This document shows, piece after piece, positions 1 to 11,048 of a stretch of DNA of 64,000 nucleotides. A program made the position numbers and the translations under genes. Origin of the DNA: Tetradesmus obliquus (Eukaryota > Chlorophyta > Chlorophyceae > Sphaeropleales > Scenedesmaceae). The notes under the pieces are model-generated. The model was not told the origin of the DNA. It saw only the letters and a program-made list of their open reading frames with translations, and did not search any database. The stretch spans positions 4,486,501-4,550,500 of the forward strand of contig CP126191.1 in assembly GCA_030272155.1 (NCBI GenBank). The letters are read 5' to 3'. The stretch's first letter is position 1. The number at the start of each line of letters is the position of its first letter.

Positions 1-185
1 CGCTACGGTCGAATTTTCCGGCCGGCACGCCTAGTGGCCCATTTTGGAAAGGTGCTGGGTGTGCATCGTGAAAGTTAATTTATTGTGTTATCTGTTTGTA
101 ATATGTTGATTTATCAAATTTGAAGCCGTTTCAATGTCCTGGCTGCGGGATCAGGGTTGGCAAGGGTGTCGGTGCACCGCCACTA

Positions 186-225
186 TTTTTTTTATTTTTT
201 TTTATTTTTTTTTTGAAGCAAATAA
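186..225 (-). mobile_element. Ultra-short retroposed insert (micro-insert), type example
   Basis: Inside the monomer, the 13 bp tgcaccgccacta occurs at 173-185 and again at 226-238. Between the copies are only a T-rich tract and gaagcaaataa. Read on the minus strand this is an 11-nt element end, TTATTTGCTTC, followed by a poly(A) tail broken by single T's. The flanking repeat is a target-site duplication, and monomers without the insert show the empty site (caccgccactagaaactc, for example at 1340-1360). The same insert recurs in dozens of monomers, with tails that vary in length and in the pattern of interrupting bases, so it predates the amplification. It shares its last 7 nt (TTGCTTC) with the LINE below. 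Confidence 0.85.
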
Positions 226-477
226 TGCACCGCCACTAGAAACTCACTGGTCGGCTAAAATTCCTACTGGACGGTTTTGTCCCGTACGTTGCATCAACAA
301 ACAGATGAGGCCCTCACCTGCCTAGGACCGACATGCGAAAGGAAGCGCAGCGGCCTTTGCAGCGTCGCTACGGTCGAATTTTCCGGCCGGCACGCCTAGT
401 GGCCCATTTTGGAAAGGTGCTGGGTGTGCATCGTGAAAGTTAATTTATTGTGTTATCTGTTTGTAATATGTTGATTT

Positions 478-890
478 TTTTTTATTTTTTTTTTTTTTTG
501 AAGCAAGAAAGTTACAAGGGCTGACCTACATAACTTTGCACTTGCTCCACAAAAAGATCCATTGAGAGAGTGAGGCAACCTGTTCCGCACTCACCCCACA
601 GGTCTCTTGTACCAAGAGACGCTGTCACACGATCATGCAGACAGCCCCGTGCGGGGCAGCCCCGAAAGGCATCCAGGACCTGACCGAGTGCCCAGACTCC
701 ACTAAAATCACAGTCACGCAATGACGTCCTGTGATGTGTGACAGACCGTGACTGGCCCTTGAAACAAAAGCTGTCCATAGTGTAGCTGTCAGCTATCCAT
801 GCATGGTGACTTGCACACCTCTAAAAGCTGCACCTTACAGGCAGCATTACGACACACACACAAGACGCCTATTTATAGGTGACTGATTGT
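478..890 (-). mobile_element. B insert: 5'-truncated LINE 3' end, type example
   Basis: A 413 bp insertion between two copies of taatatgttgattt (464-477 and 891-904), a 14 bp target-site duplication. On the minus strand it ends ...CCCTTGTAACTTTCTTGCTTC plus poly(A), with the algal polyadenylation signal TGTAA 14 nt before the tail. Its 5' end is cut at ACAATC, whereas fuller copies (13.1-14.2 kb) continue further. It contains two perfect hairpins (gtctcttg/caagagac at about 600-620 and gccccgtgcggggc at about 643-656) and a TATAAATA box on the minus strand at 870-877. The minus-strand 88-codon frame at 512-778 lies in it. Insertion by target-primed reverse transcription explains the tail, the duplication and the truncation. 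Confidence 0.9.
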
Positions 891-2264
891 TAATATGTTG
901 ATTTATCAAATTTGAAGCCGTTTCAATGTCCTGGCTGCGGGATCAGGGTTGGCAAGGGTGTCGGTGCACCGCCACTATTTTTTTTATTTTATTTTATTTT
1001 ATTTTATTTTTTGAAGCAAATAATGCACCGCCACTAGAAACTCACTGGTCGGCTAAAATTCCTACTGGACGGTTTTGTCCCGTACGTTGCATCAACAAAC
1101 ATATGAGGCCCTCACCTGCCTAGGACCGACATGCGAAAGGAAGCGCAGCGGCCTTTGCAGCGTCGCTACGGTCGAATTTTCCGGCCGGCACGCCTAGTGG
1201 CCCATTTTAAAAAGGTGCTGGGTGTGCATCGTGAAAGTTAATTTATTGTTTTATCTGTTTGTAATATGTTGATTTATCAAATTTGAAGCCGTTTCAATGT
1301 CCTGGCTGCGGGATCAGGGTTGGCAAGGGTGTCGGTGCACCGCCACTAGAAACTCACTGGTCGGCTAAAATTCCTACTGGACGGTTTTGTCCCGTACGTT
1401 GCATCAACAAACATATGAGGCCCTCACCTGCCTAGGACCGACATGCGAAAGGAAGCGCAGCGGCCTTTGCAGCGTCGCTACGGTCGAATTTTCCGGCCGG
1501 CACGCCTAGTGGCCCATTTTGGAAAGGTGCTGGGTGTGCATCGTGAAAGTTAATTTATTGTTTTATCTGTTTGTAATATGTTGATTTATCAAATTTGAAG
1601 CCGTTTCAATGTCCTGGCTGCGGGATCAGGGTTGGCAAGGGTGTCGGTGCACCGCCACTAGAAACTCACTGGTCGGCTAAAATTCCTACTGGACGGTTTT
1701 GTCCCGTACGTTGCATCAACAAACATATGAGGCCCTCACCTGCCTAGGACCGACATGCGAAAGGAAGCGCAGCGGCCTTTGCAGCGTCGCTACGGTCGAA
1801 TTTTCCGGCCGGCACGCCTAGTGGCCCATTTTGGAAAGGTGCTGGGTGTGCATCGTGAAAGTTAATTTATTGTGTTATCTGTTTGTAATATGTTGATTTA
1901 TCAAATTTGAAGCCGTTTCAATGTCCTGGCTGCGGGATCAGGGTTGGCAAGGGTGTCGGTGCACCGCCACTATTTTTTTTATTTTTTTTTATTTTTTTTT
2001 TGAAGCAAATAATGCACCGCCACTAGAAACTCACTGGTCGGCTAAAATTCCTACTGGACGGTTTTGTCCCGTACGTTGCATCAACAAACATATGAGGCCC
2101 TCACCTGCCTAGGACCGACATGCGAAAGGAAGCGCAGCGGCCTTTGCAGCGTCGCTACGGTCGAATTTTCCGGCCGGCACGCCTAGTGGCCCATTTTGGA
2201 AAGGTGCTGGGTGTGCATCGTGAAAGTTAATTTATTGTGTTATCTGTTTGTAATATGTTGATTT

Positions 2265-2678
2265 TTTTTTATTTTTTTTTTTTTTTTGAAGCAAGAAAGT
2301 TACAAGGGCTGACCTACATAACTTTGCACTTGCTCCACAAAAAGATCCATTGAGAGAGTGAGGCAACCTGTTCCGCACTCACCCCACAGGTCTCTTGTAC
2401 CAAGAGACGCTGTCACACGATCATGCAGACAGCCCCGTGCGGGGCAGCCCCGAAAGGCATCCAGGACCTGACCGAGTGCCCAGACTCCACTAAAATCACA
2501 GTCACGCAATGACGTCCTGTGATGTGTGACAGACCGTGACTGGCCCTTGAAACAAAAGCTGTCCATAGTGTAGCTGTCAGCTATCCATGCATGGTGACTT
2601 GCACACCTCTAAAAGCTGCACCTTACAGGCAGCATTACGACACACACACAAGACGCCTATTTATAGGTGACTGATTGT
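2265..2678 (-). mobile_element. B insert, copy 2
   Basis: Same junctions and same 14 bp target duplication as at 478-890. The preceding monomer carries a micro-insert. Confidence 0.88.
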
Positions 2679-4418
2679 TAATATGTTGATTTATCAAATT
2701 TGAAGCCGTTTCAATGTCCTGGCTGCGGGATCAGGGTTGGCAAGGGTGTCGGTGCACCGCCACTATTTTTTTTATTTTATTTTATTTTATTTTTTGAAGC
2801 AAATAATGCACCGCCACTAGAAACTCACTGGTCGGCTAAAATTCCTACTGGACGGTTTTGTCCCGTACGTTGCATCAACAAACATATGAGGCCCTCACCT
2901 GCCTAGGACCGACATGCGAAAGGAAGCGCAGCGGCCTTTGCAGCGTCGCTACGGTCGAATTTTCCGGCCGGCACGCCTAGTGGCCCATTTTAAAAAGGTG
3001 CTGGGTGTGCATCGTGAAAGTTAATTTATTGTTTTATCTGTTTGTAATATGTTGATTTATCAAATTTGAAGCCGTTTCAATGTCCTGGCTGCGGGATCAG
3101 GGTTGGCAAGGGTGTCGGTGCACCGCCACTAGAAACTCACTGGTCGGCTAAAATTCCTACTGGACGGTTTTGTCCCGTACGTTGCATCAACAAACATATG
3201 AGGCCCTCACCTGCCTAGGACCGACATGCGAAAGGAAGCGCAGCGGCCTTTGCAGCGTCGCTACGGTCGAATTTTCCGGCCGGCACGCCTAGTGGCCCAT
3301 TTTGGAAAGGTGCTGGGTGTGCATCGTGAAAGTTAATTTATTGTTTTATCTGTTTGTAATATGTCGATTTATCAAATTTGAAGCCGTTTCAATGTCCTGG
3401 CTGCGGGATCAGGGTTGGCAAGGGTGTCGGTGCACCGCCACTATTTTTTTTATTTTTTTTTATTTTTTTTTTTTTTTTGAAGCAAATAATGCACCGCCAC
3501 TAGAAACTCACTGGTCGGCTAAAATTCCTACTGGACGGTTTTGTCCCGTACGTTGCATCAACAAACATATGAGGCCCTCACCTGCCTAGGACCGACATGC
3601 GAAAGGAAGCGCAGCGGCCTTTGCAGCATCGCTACGGTCGAATTTTCCGGCCGGCACGCCTAGTGGCCCATTTTGGAAAGGTGCTGGGTGTGCATCGTGA
3701 AAGTTAATTTATTGTTTTATCTGTTTGTAATATGTTGATTTATCAAATTTGAAGCCGTTTCAATGTCCTGGCTGCGGGATCAGGGTTGGCAAGGGTGTCG
3801 GTGCACCGCCACTAGAAACTCACTGGTCGGCTAAAATTCCTACTGGACGGTTTTGTCCCGTACGTTGCATCAACAAACATATGAGGCCCTCACCTGCCTA
3901 GGACCGACATGCGAAAGGAAGCGCAGCGGCCTTTGCAGCGTCGCTACGGTCGAATTTTCCGGCCGGCACGCCTAGTGGCCCATTTTGGAAAGGTGCTGGG
4001 TGTGCATCGTGAAAGTTAATTTATTGTGTTATCTGTTTGTAATATGTTGATTTATCAAATTTGAAGCCGTTTCAATGTCCTGGCTGCGGGATCAGGGTTG
4101 GCAAGGGTGTCGGTGCACCGCCACTATTTTTTTATTTTTTTTTTATTTTTTTTTTGAAGCAAATAATGCACCGCCACTAGAAACTCACTGGTCGGCTAAA
4201 ATTCCTACTGGACGGTTTTGTCCCGTACGTTGCATCAACAAACATATGAGGCCCTCACCTGCCTAGGACCGACATGCGAAAGGAAGCGCAGCGGCCTTTG
4301 CAGCGTCGCTACGGTCGAATTTTCCGGCCGGCACGCCTAGTGGCCCATTTTGGAAAGGTGCTGGGTGTGCATCGTGAAAGTTAATTTATTGTGTTATCTG
4401 TTTGTAATATGTTGATTT

Positions 4419-4831
4419 TTTTTTATTTTTTTTTTTTTTTGAAGCAAGAAAGTTACAAGGGCTGACCTACATAACTTTGCACTTGCTCCACAAAAAGATC
4501 CATTGAGAGAGTGAGGCAACCTGTTCCGCACTCACCCCACAGGTCTCTTGTACCAAGAGACGCTGTCACACGATCATGCAGACAGCCCCGTGCGGGGCAG
4601 CCCCGAAAGGCATCCAGGACCTGACCGAGTGCCCAGACTCCACTAAAATCACAGTCACGCAATGACGTCCTGTGATGTGTGACAGACCGTGACTGGCCCT
4701 TGAAACAAAAGCTGTCCATAGTGTAGCTGTCAGCTATCCATGCATGGTGACTTGCACACCTCTAAAAGCTGCACCTTACAGGCAGCATTACGACACACAC
4801 ACAAGACGCCTATTTATAGGTGACTGATTGT
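4419..4831 (-). mobile_element. B insert, copy 3
   Basis: Same junctions as the first copy. The monomer after it has an almost uninterrupted T tract in its micro-insert (4918-4945), unlike the TTTTA pattern after most B copies. Confidence 0.88.
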
Positions 4832-5521
4832 TAATATGTTGATTTATCAAATTTGAAGCCGTTTCAATGTCCTGGCTGCGGGATCAGGGTTGGCAAGGGT
4901 GTCGGTGCACCGCCACTATTTTTTTTTTTTTTTTATTTTATTTTTTGAAGCAAATAATGCACCGCCACTAGAAACTCACTGGTCGGCTAAAATTCCTACT
5001 GGACGGTTTTGTCCCGTACGTTGCATCAACAAACATATGAGGCCCTCACCTGCCTAGGACCGACATGCGAAAGGAAGCGCAGCGGCCTTTGCAGCGTCGC
5101 TACGGTCGAATTTTCCGGCCGGCACGCCTAGTGGCCCATTTTAAAAAGGTGCTGGGTGTGCATCGTGAAAGTTAATTTATTGTTTTATCTGTTTGTAATA
5201 TGTTGATTTATCAAATTTGAAGCCGTTTCAATGTCCTGGCTGCGGGATCAGGGTTGGCAAGGGTGTCGGTGCACCGCCACTAGAAACTCACTGGTCGGCT
5301 AAAATTCCTACTGGACGGTTTTGTCCCGTACGTTGCATCAACAAACATATGAGGCCCTCACCTGCCTAGGACCGACATGCGAAAGGAAGCGCAGCGGCCT
5401 TTGCAGCGTCGCTACGGTCGAATTTTCCGGCCGGCACGCCTAGTGGCCCATTTTGGAAAGGTGCTGGGTGTGCATCGTGAAAGTTAATTTATTGTGTTAT
5501 CTGTTTGTAATATGTTGATTT

Positions 5522-5933
5522 TTTTTTATTTTTTTTTTTTTTGAAGCAAGAAAGTTACAAGGGCTGACCTACATAACTTTGCACTTGCTCCACAAAAAGA
5601 TCCATTGAGAGAGTGAGGCAACCTGTTCCGCACTCACCCCACAGGTCTCTTGTACCAAGAGACGCTGTCACACGATCATGCAGACAGCCCCGTGCGGGGC
5701 AGCCCCGAAAGGCATCCAGGACCTGACCGAGTGCCCAGACTCCACTAAAATCACAGTCACGCAATGACGTCCTGTGATGTGTGACAGACCGTGACTGGCC
5801 CTTGAAACAAAAGCTGTCCATAGTGTAGCTGTCAGCTATCCATGCATGGTGACTTGCACACCTCTAAAAGCTGCACCTTACAGGCAGCATTACGACACAC
5901 ACACAAGACGCCTATTTATAGGTGACTGATTGT
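5522..5933 (-). mobile_element. B insert, copy 4
   Basis: Same junctions. Only 1,102 bp after copy 3, the closest spacing in the window, showing loss of monomers by unequal exchange. Confidence 0.88.
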
Positions 5934-7735
5934 TAATATGTTGATTTATCAAATTTGAAGCCGTTTCAATGTCCTGGCTGCGGGATCAGGGTTGGCAAGG
6001 GTGTCGGTGCACCGCCACTATTTTTTTTATTTTATTTTATTTTTTTTTTTGAAGCAAATAATGCACCGCCACTAGAAACTCACTGGTCGGCTAAAATTCC
6101 TACTGGACGGTTTTGTCCCGTACGTTGCATCAACAAACATATGAGGCCCTCACCTGCCTAGGACCGACATGCGAAAGGAAGCGCAGCGGCCTTTGCAGCG
6201 TCGCTACGGTCGAATTTTCCGGCCGGCACGCCTAGTGGCCCATTTTGGAAAGGTGCTGGGTGTGCATCGTGAAAGTTAATTTATTGTTTTATCTGTTTGT
6301 AATATGTCGATTTATCAAATTTGAAGCCGTTTCAATGTCCTGGCTGCGGGATCAGGGTTGGCAAGGGTGTCGGTGCACCGCCACTATTTTTTTATTTTTT
6401 TTTTATTTTTTTTTTTATTTTTTGAAGCAAATAATGCACCGCCACTAGAAACTCACTGGTCGGCTAAAATTCCTACTGGACGGTTTTGTCCCGTACGTTG
6501 CATCAACAAACATATGAGGCCCTCACCTGCCTAGGACCGACATGCGAAAGGAAGCGCAGCGGCCTTTGCAGCGTCGCTACGGTCGAATTTTCCGGCCGGC
6601 ACGCCTAGTGGCCCATTTTGGAAAGGTGCTGGGTGTGCATCGTGAAAGTTAATTTATTGTTTTATCTGTTTGTAATATGTCGATTTATCAAATTTGAAGC
6701 CGTTTCAATGTCCTGGCTGCGGGATCAGGGTTGGCAAGGGTGTCGGTGCACCGCCACTATTTTTTTTAATTTTTTTTTATTTTTTTTTTTTTTTTTGAAG
6801 CAAATAATGCACCGCCACTAGAAACTCACTGGTCGGCTAAAATTCCTACTGGACGGTTTTGTCCCGTACGTTGCATCAACAAACATATGAGGCCCTCACC
6901 TGCCTAGGACCGACATGCGAAAGGAAGCGCAGCGGCCTTTGCAGCGTCGCTACGGTCGAATTTTCCGGCCGGCACGCCTAGTGGCCCATTTTGGAAAGGT
7001 GCTGGGTGTGCATCGTGAAAGTTAATTTATTGTTTTATCTGTTTGTAATATGTTGATTTATCAAATTTGAAGCCGTTTCAATGTCCTGGCTGCGGGATCA
7101 GGGTTGGCAAGGGTGTCGGTGCACCGCCACTAGAAACTCACTGGTCGGCTAAAATTCCTACTGGACGGTTTTGTCCCGTACGTTGCATCAACAAACATAT
7201 GAGGCCCTCACCTGCCTAGGACCGACATGCGAAAGGAAGCGCAGCGGCCTTTGCAGCGTCGCTACGGTCGAATTTTCCGGCCGGCACGCCTAGTGGCCCA
7301 TTTTGGAAAGGTGCTGGGTGTGCATCGTGAAAGTTAATTTATTGTGTTATCTGTTTGTAATATGTTGATTTATCAAATTTGAAGCCGTTTCAATGTCCTG
7401 GCTGCGGGATCAGGGTTGGCAAGGGTGTCGGTGCACCGCCACTATTTTTTTTATTTTTTTTTATTTTTTTTTTGAAGCAAATAATGCACCGCCACTAGAA
7501 ACTCACTGGTCGGCTAAAATTCCTACTGGACGGTTTTGTCCCGTACGTTGCATCAACAAACATATGAGGCCCTCACCTGCCTAGGACCGACATGCGAAAG
7601 GAAGCGCAGCGGCCTTTGCAGCGTCGCTACGGTCGAATTTTCCGGCCGGCACGCCTAGTGGCCCATTTTGGAAAGGTGCTGGGTGTGCATCGTGAAAGTT
7701 AATTTATTGTGTTATCTGTTTGTAATATGTTGATT

Positions 7736-8149
7736 TTTTTTTATTTTTTTTTTTTTTTGAAGCAAGAAAGTTACAAGGGCTGACCTACATAACTTTGCAC
7801 TTGCTCCACAAAAAGATCCATTGAGAGAGTGAGGCAACCTGTTCCGCACTCACCCCACAGGTCTCTTGTACCAAGAGACGCTGTCACACGATCATGCAGA
7901 CAGCCCCGTGCGGGGCAGCCCCGAAAGGCATCCAGGACCTGACCGAGTGCCCAGACTCCACTAAAATCACAGTCACGCAATGACGTCCTGTGATGTGTGA
8001 CAGACCGTGACTGGCCCTTGAAACAAAAGCTGTCCATAGTGTAGCTGTCAGCTATCCATGCATGGTGACTTGCACACCTCTAAAAGCTGCACCTTACAGG
8101 CAGCATTACGACACACACACAAGACGCCTATTTATAGGTGACTGATTGT
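7736..8149 (-). mobile_element. B insert, copy 5
   Basis: Same junctions. It follows a run of micro-insert monomers (6.2-7.6 kb) with unusually long T tracts. Confidence 0.88.
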
Positions 8150-10634
8150 TAATATGTTGATTTATCAAATTTGAAGCCGTTTCAATGTCCTGGCTGCGGG
8201 ATCAGGGTTGGCAAGGGTGTCGGTGCACCGCCACTATTTTTTTTATTTTATTTTATTTTATTTTTTGAAGCAAATAATGCACCGCCACTAGAAACTCACT
8301 GGTCGGCTAAAATTCCTACTGGACGGTTTTGTCCCGTACGTTGCATCAACAAACATATGAGGCCCTCACCTGCCTAGGACCGACATGCGAAAGGAAGCGC
8401 AGCGGCCTTTGCAGCGTCGCTACGGTCGAATTTTCCGGCCGGCACGCCTAGTGGCCCATTTTAAAAAGGTGCTGGGTGTGCATCGTGAAAGTTAATTTAT
8501 TGTTTTATCTGTTTGTAATATGTTGATTTATCAAATTTGAAGCCGTTTCAATGTCCTGGCTGCGGGATCAGGGTTGGCAAGGGTGTCGGTGCACCGCCAC
8601 TAGAAACTCACTGGTCGGCTAAAATTCCTACTGGACGGTTTTGTCCCGTACGTTGCATCAACAAACATATGAGGCCCTCACCTGCCTAGGACCGACATGC
8701 GAAAGGAAGCGCAGCGGCCTTTGCAGCGTCGCTACGGTCGAATTTTCCGGCCGGCACGCCTAGTGGCCCATTTTGGAAAGGTGCTGGGTGTGCATCGTGA
8801 AAGTTAATTTATTGTGTTATCTGTTTGTAATATGTTGATTTATCAAATTTGAAGCCGTTTCAATGTCCTGGCTGCGGGATCAGGGTTGGCAAGGGTGTCG
8901 GTGCACCGCCACTATTTTTTTTATTTTATTTTATTTTTTTTTTTTGAAGCAAATAATGCACCGCCACTAGAAACTCACTGGTCGGCTAAAATTCCTACTG
9001 GACGGTTTTGTCCCGTACGTTGCATCAACAAACATATGAGGCCCTCACCTGCCTAGGACCGACATGCGAAAGGAAGCGCAGCGGCCTTTGCAGCGTCGCT
9101 ACGGTCGAATTTTCCGGCCGGCACGCCTAGTGGCCCATTTTGGAAAGGTGCTGGGTGTGCATCGTGAAAGTTAATTTATTGTTTTATCTGTTTGTAATAT
9201 GTCGATTTATCAAATTTGAAGCCGTTTCAATGTCCTGGCTGCGGGATCAGGGTTGGCAAGGGTGTCGGTGCACCGCCACTATTTTTTTTATTTTTTTTTT
9301 TTATTTTTTTTTTTTTTTTTGAAGCAAATAATGCACCGCCACTAGAAACTCACTGGTCGGCTAAAATTCCTACTGGACGGTTTTGTCCCGTACGTTGCAT
9401 CAACAAACATATGAGGCCCTCACCTGCCTAGGACCGACATGCGAAAGGAAGCGCAGCGGCCTTTGCAGCGTCGCTACGGTCGAATTTTCCGGCCGGCACG
9501 CCTAGTGGCCCATTTTGGAAAGGTGCTGGGTGTGCATCGTGAAAGTTAATTTATTGTTTTATCTGTTTGTAATATGTCGATTTATCAAATTTGAAGCCGT
9601 TTCAATGTCCTGGCTGCGGGATCAGGGTTGGCAAGGGTGTCGGTGCACCGCCACTATTTTTTTTATTTTTTTTTATTTTTTTTTTTTTTTTTTTGAAGCA
9701 AATAATGCACCGCCACTAGAAACTCACTGGTCGGCTAAAATTCCTACTGGACGGTTTTGTCCCGTACGTTGCATCAACAAACATATGAGGCCCTCACCTG
9801 CCTAGGACCGACATGCGAAAGGAAGCGCAGCGGCCTTTGCAGCGTCGCTACGGTCGAATTTTCCGGCCGGCACGCCTAGTGGCCCATTTTGGAAAGGTGC
9901 TGGGTGTGCATCGTGAAAGTTAATTTATTGTTTTATCTGTTTGTAATATGTTGATTTATCAAATTTGAAGCCGTTTCAATGTCCTGGCTGCGGGATCAGG
10001 GTTGGCAAGGGTGTCGGTGCACCGCCACTAGAAACTCACTGGTCGGCTAAAATTCCTACTGGACGGTTTTGTCCCGTACGTTGCATCAACAAACATATGA
10101 GGCCCTCACCTGCCTAGGACCGACATGCGAAAGGAAGCGCAGCGGCCTTTGCAGCGTCGCTACGGTCGAATTTTCCGGCCGGCACGCCTAGTGGCCCATT
10201 TTGGAAAGGTGCTGGGTGTGCATCGTGAAAGTTAATTTATTGTGTTATCTGTTTGTAATATGTTGATTTATCAAATTTGAAGCCGTTTCAATGTCCTGGC
10301 TGCGGGATCAGGGTTGGCAAGGGTGTCGGTGCACCGCCACTATTTTTTTTATTTTTTTTTTATTTTTTTTTTGAAGCAAATAATGCACCGCCACTAGAAA
10401 CTCACTGGTCGGCTAAAATTCCTACTGGACGGTTTTGTCCCGTACGTTGCATCAACAAACATATGAGGCCCTCACCTGCCTAGGACCGACATGCGAAAGG
10501 AAGCGCAGCGGCCTTTGCAGCGTCGCTACGGTCGAATTTTCCGGCCGGCACGCCTAGTGGCCCATTTTGGAAAGGTGCTGGGTGTGCATCGTGAAAGTTA
10601 ATTTATTGTGTTATCTGTTTGTAATATGTTGATT

Positions 10635-11048
10635 TTTTTTTATTTTTTTTTTTTTTTGAAGCAAGAAAGTTACAAGGGCTGACCTACATAACTTTGCACT
10701 TGCTCCACAAAAAGATCCATTGAGAGAGTGAGGCAACCTGTTCCGCACTCACCCCACAGGTCTCTTGTACCAAGAGACGCTGTCACACGATCATGCAGAC
10801 AGCCCCGTGCGGGGCAGCCCCGAAAGGCATCCAGGACCTGACCGAGTGCCCAGACTCCACTAAAATCACAGTCACGCAATGACGTCCTGTGATGTGTGAC
10901 AGACCGTGACTGGCCCTTGAAACAAAAGCTGTCCATAGTGTAGCTGTCAGCTATCCATGCATGGTGACTTGCACACCTCTAAAAGCTGCACCTTACAGGC
11001 AGCATTACGACACACACACAAGACGCCTATTTATAGGTGACTGATTGT
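10635..11048 (-). mobile_element. B insert, copy 6
   Basis: Same junctions. The segment around it (10.28-11.3 kb) is repeated 7,644 bp downstream around 18.3 kb. Confidence 0.88.

Noticed and set aside
1-60. Telomere repeats at the window edge
   Set aside because: No TTTAGGG- or TTTTAGGG-type runs anywhere in the window.
134-325. Rightward frames of 60-96 codons (MSWLRDQGWQGC..., MKPFQCPGCGIRVG...) repeated through the array
   Set aside because: They are satellite sequence read through a T tract (poly-Phe). The frame changes with tract length, and no start or stop is kept independently of the monomer.
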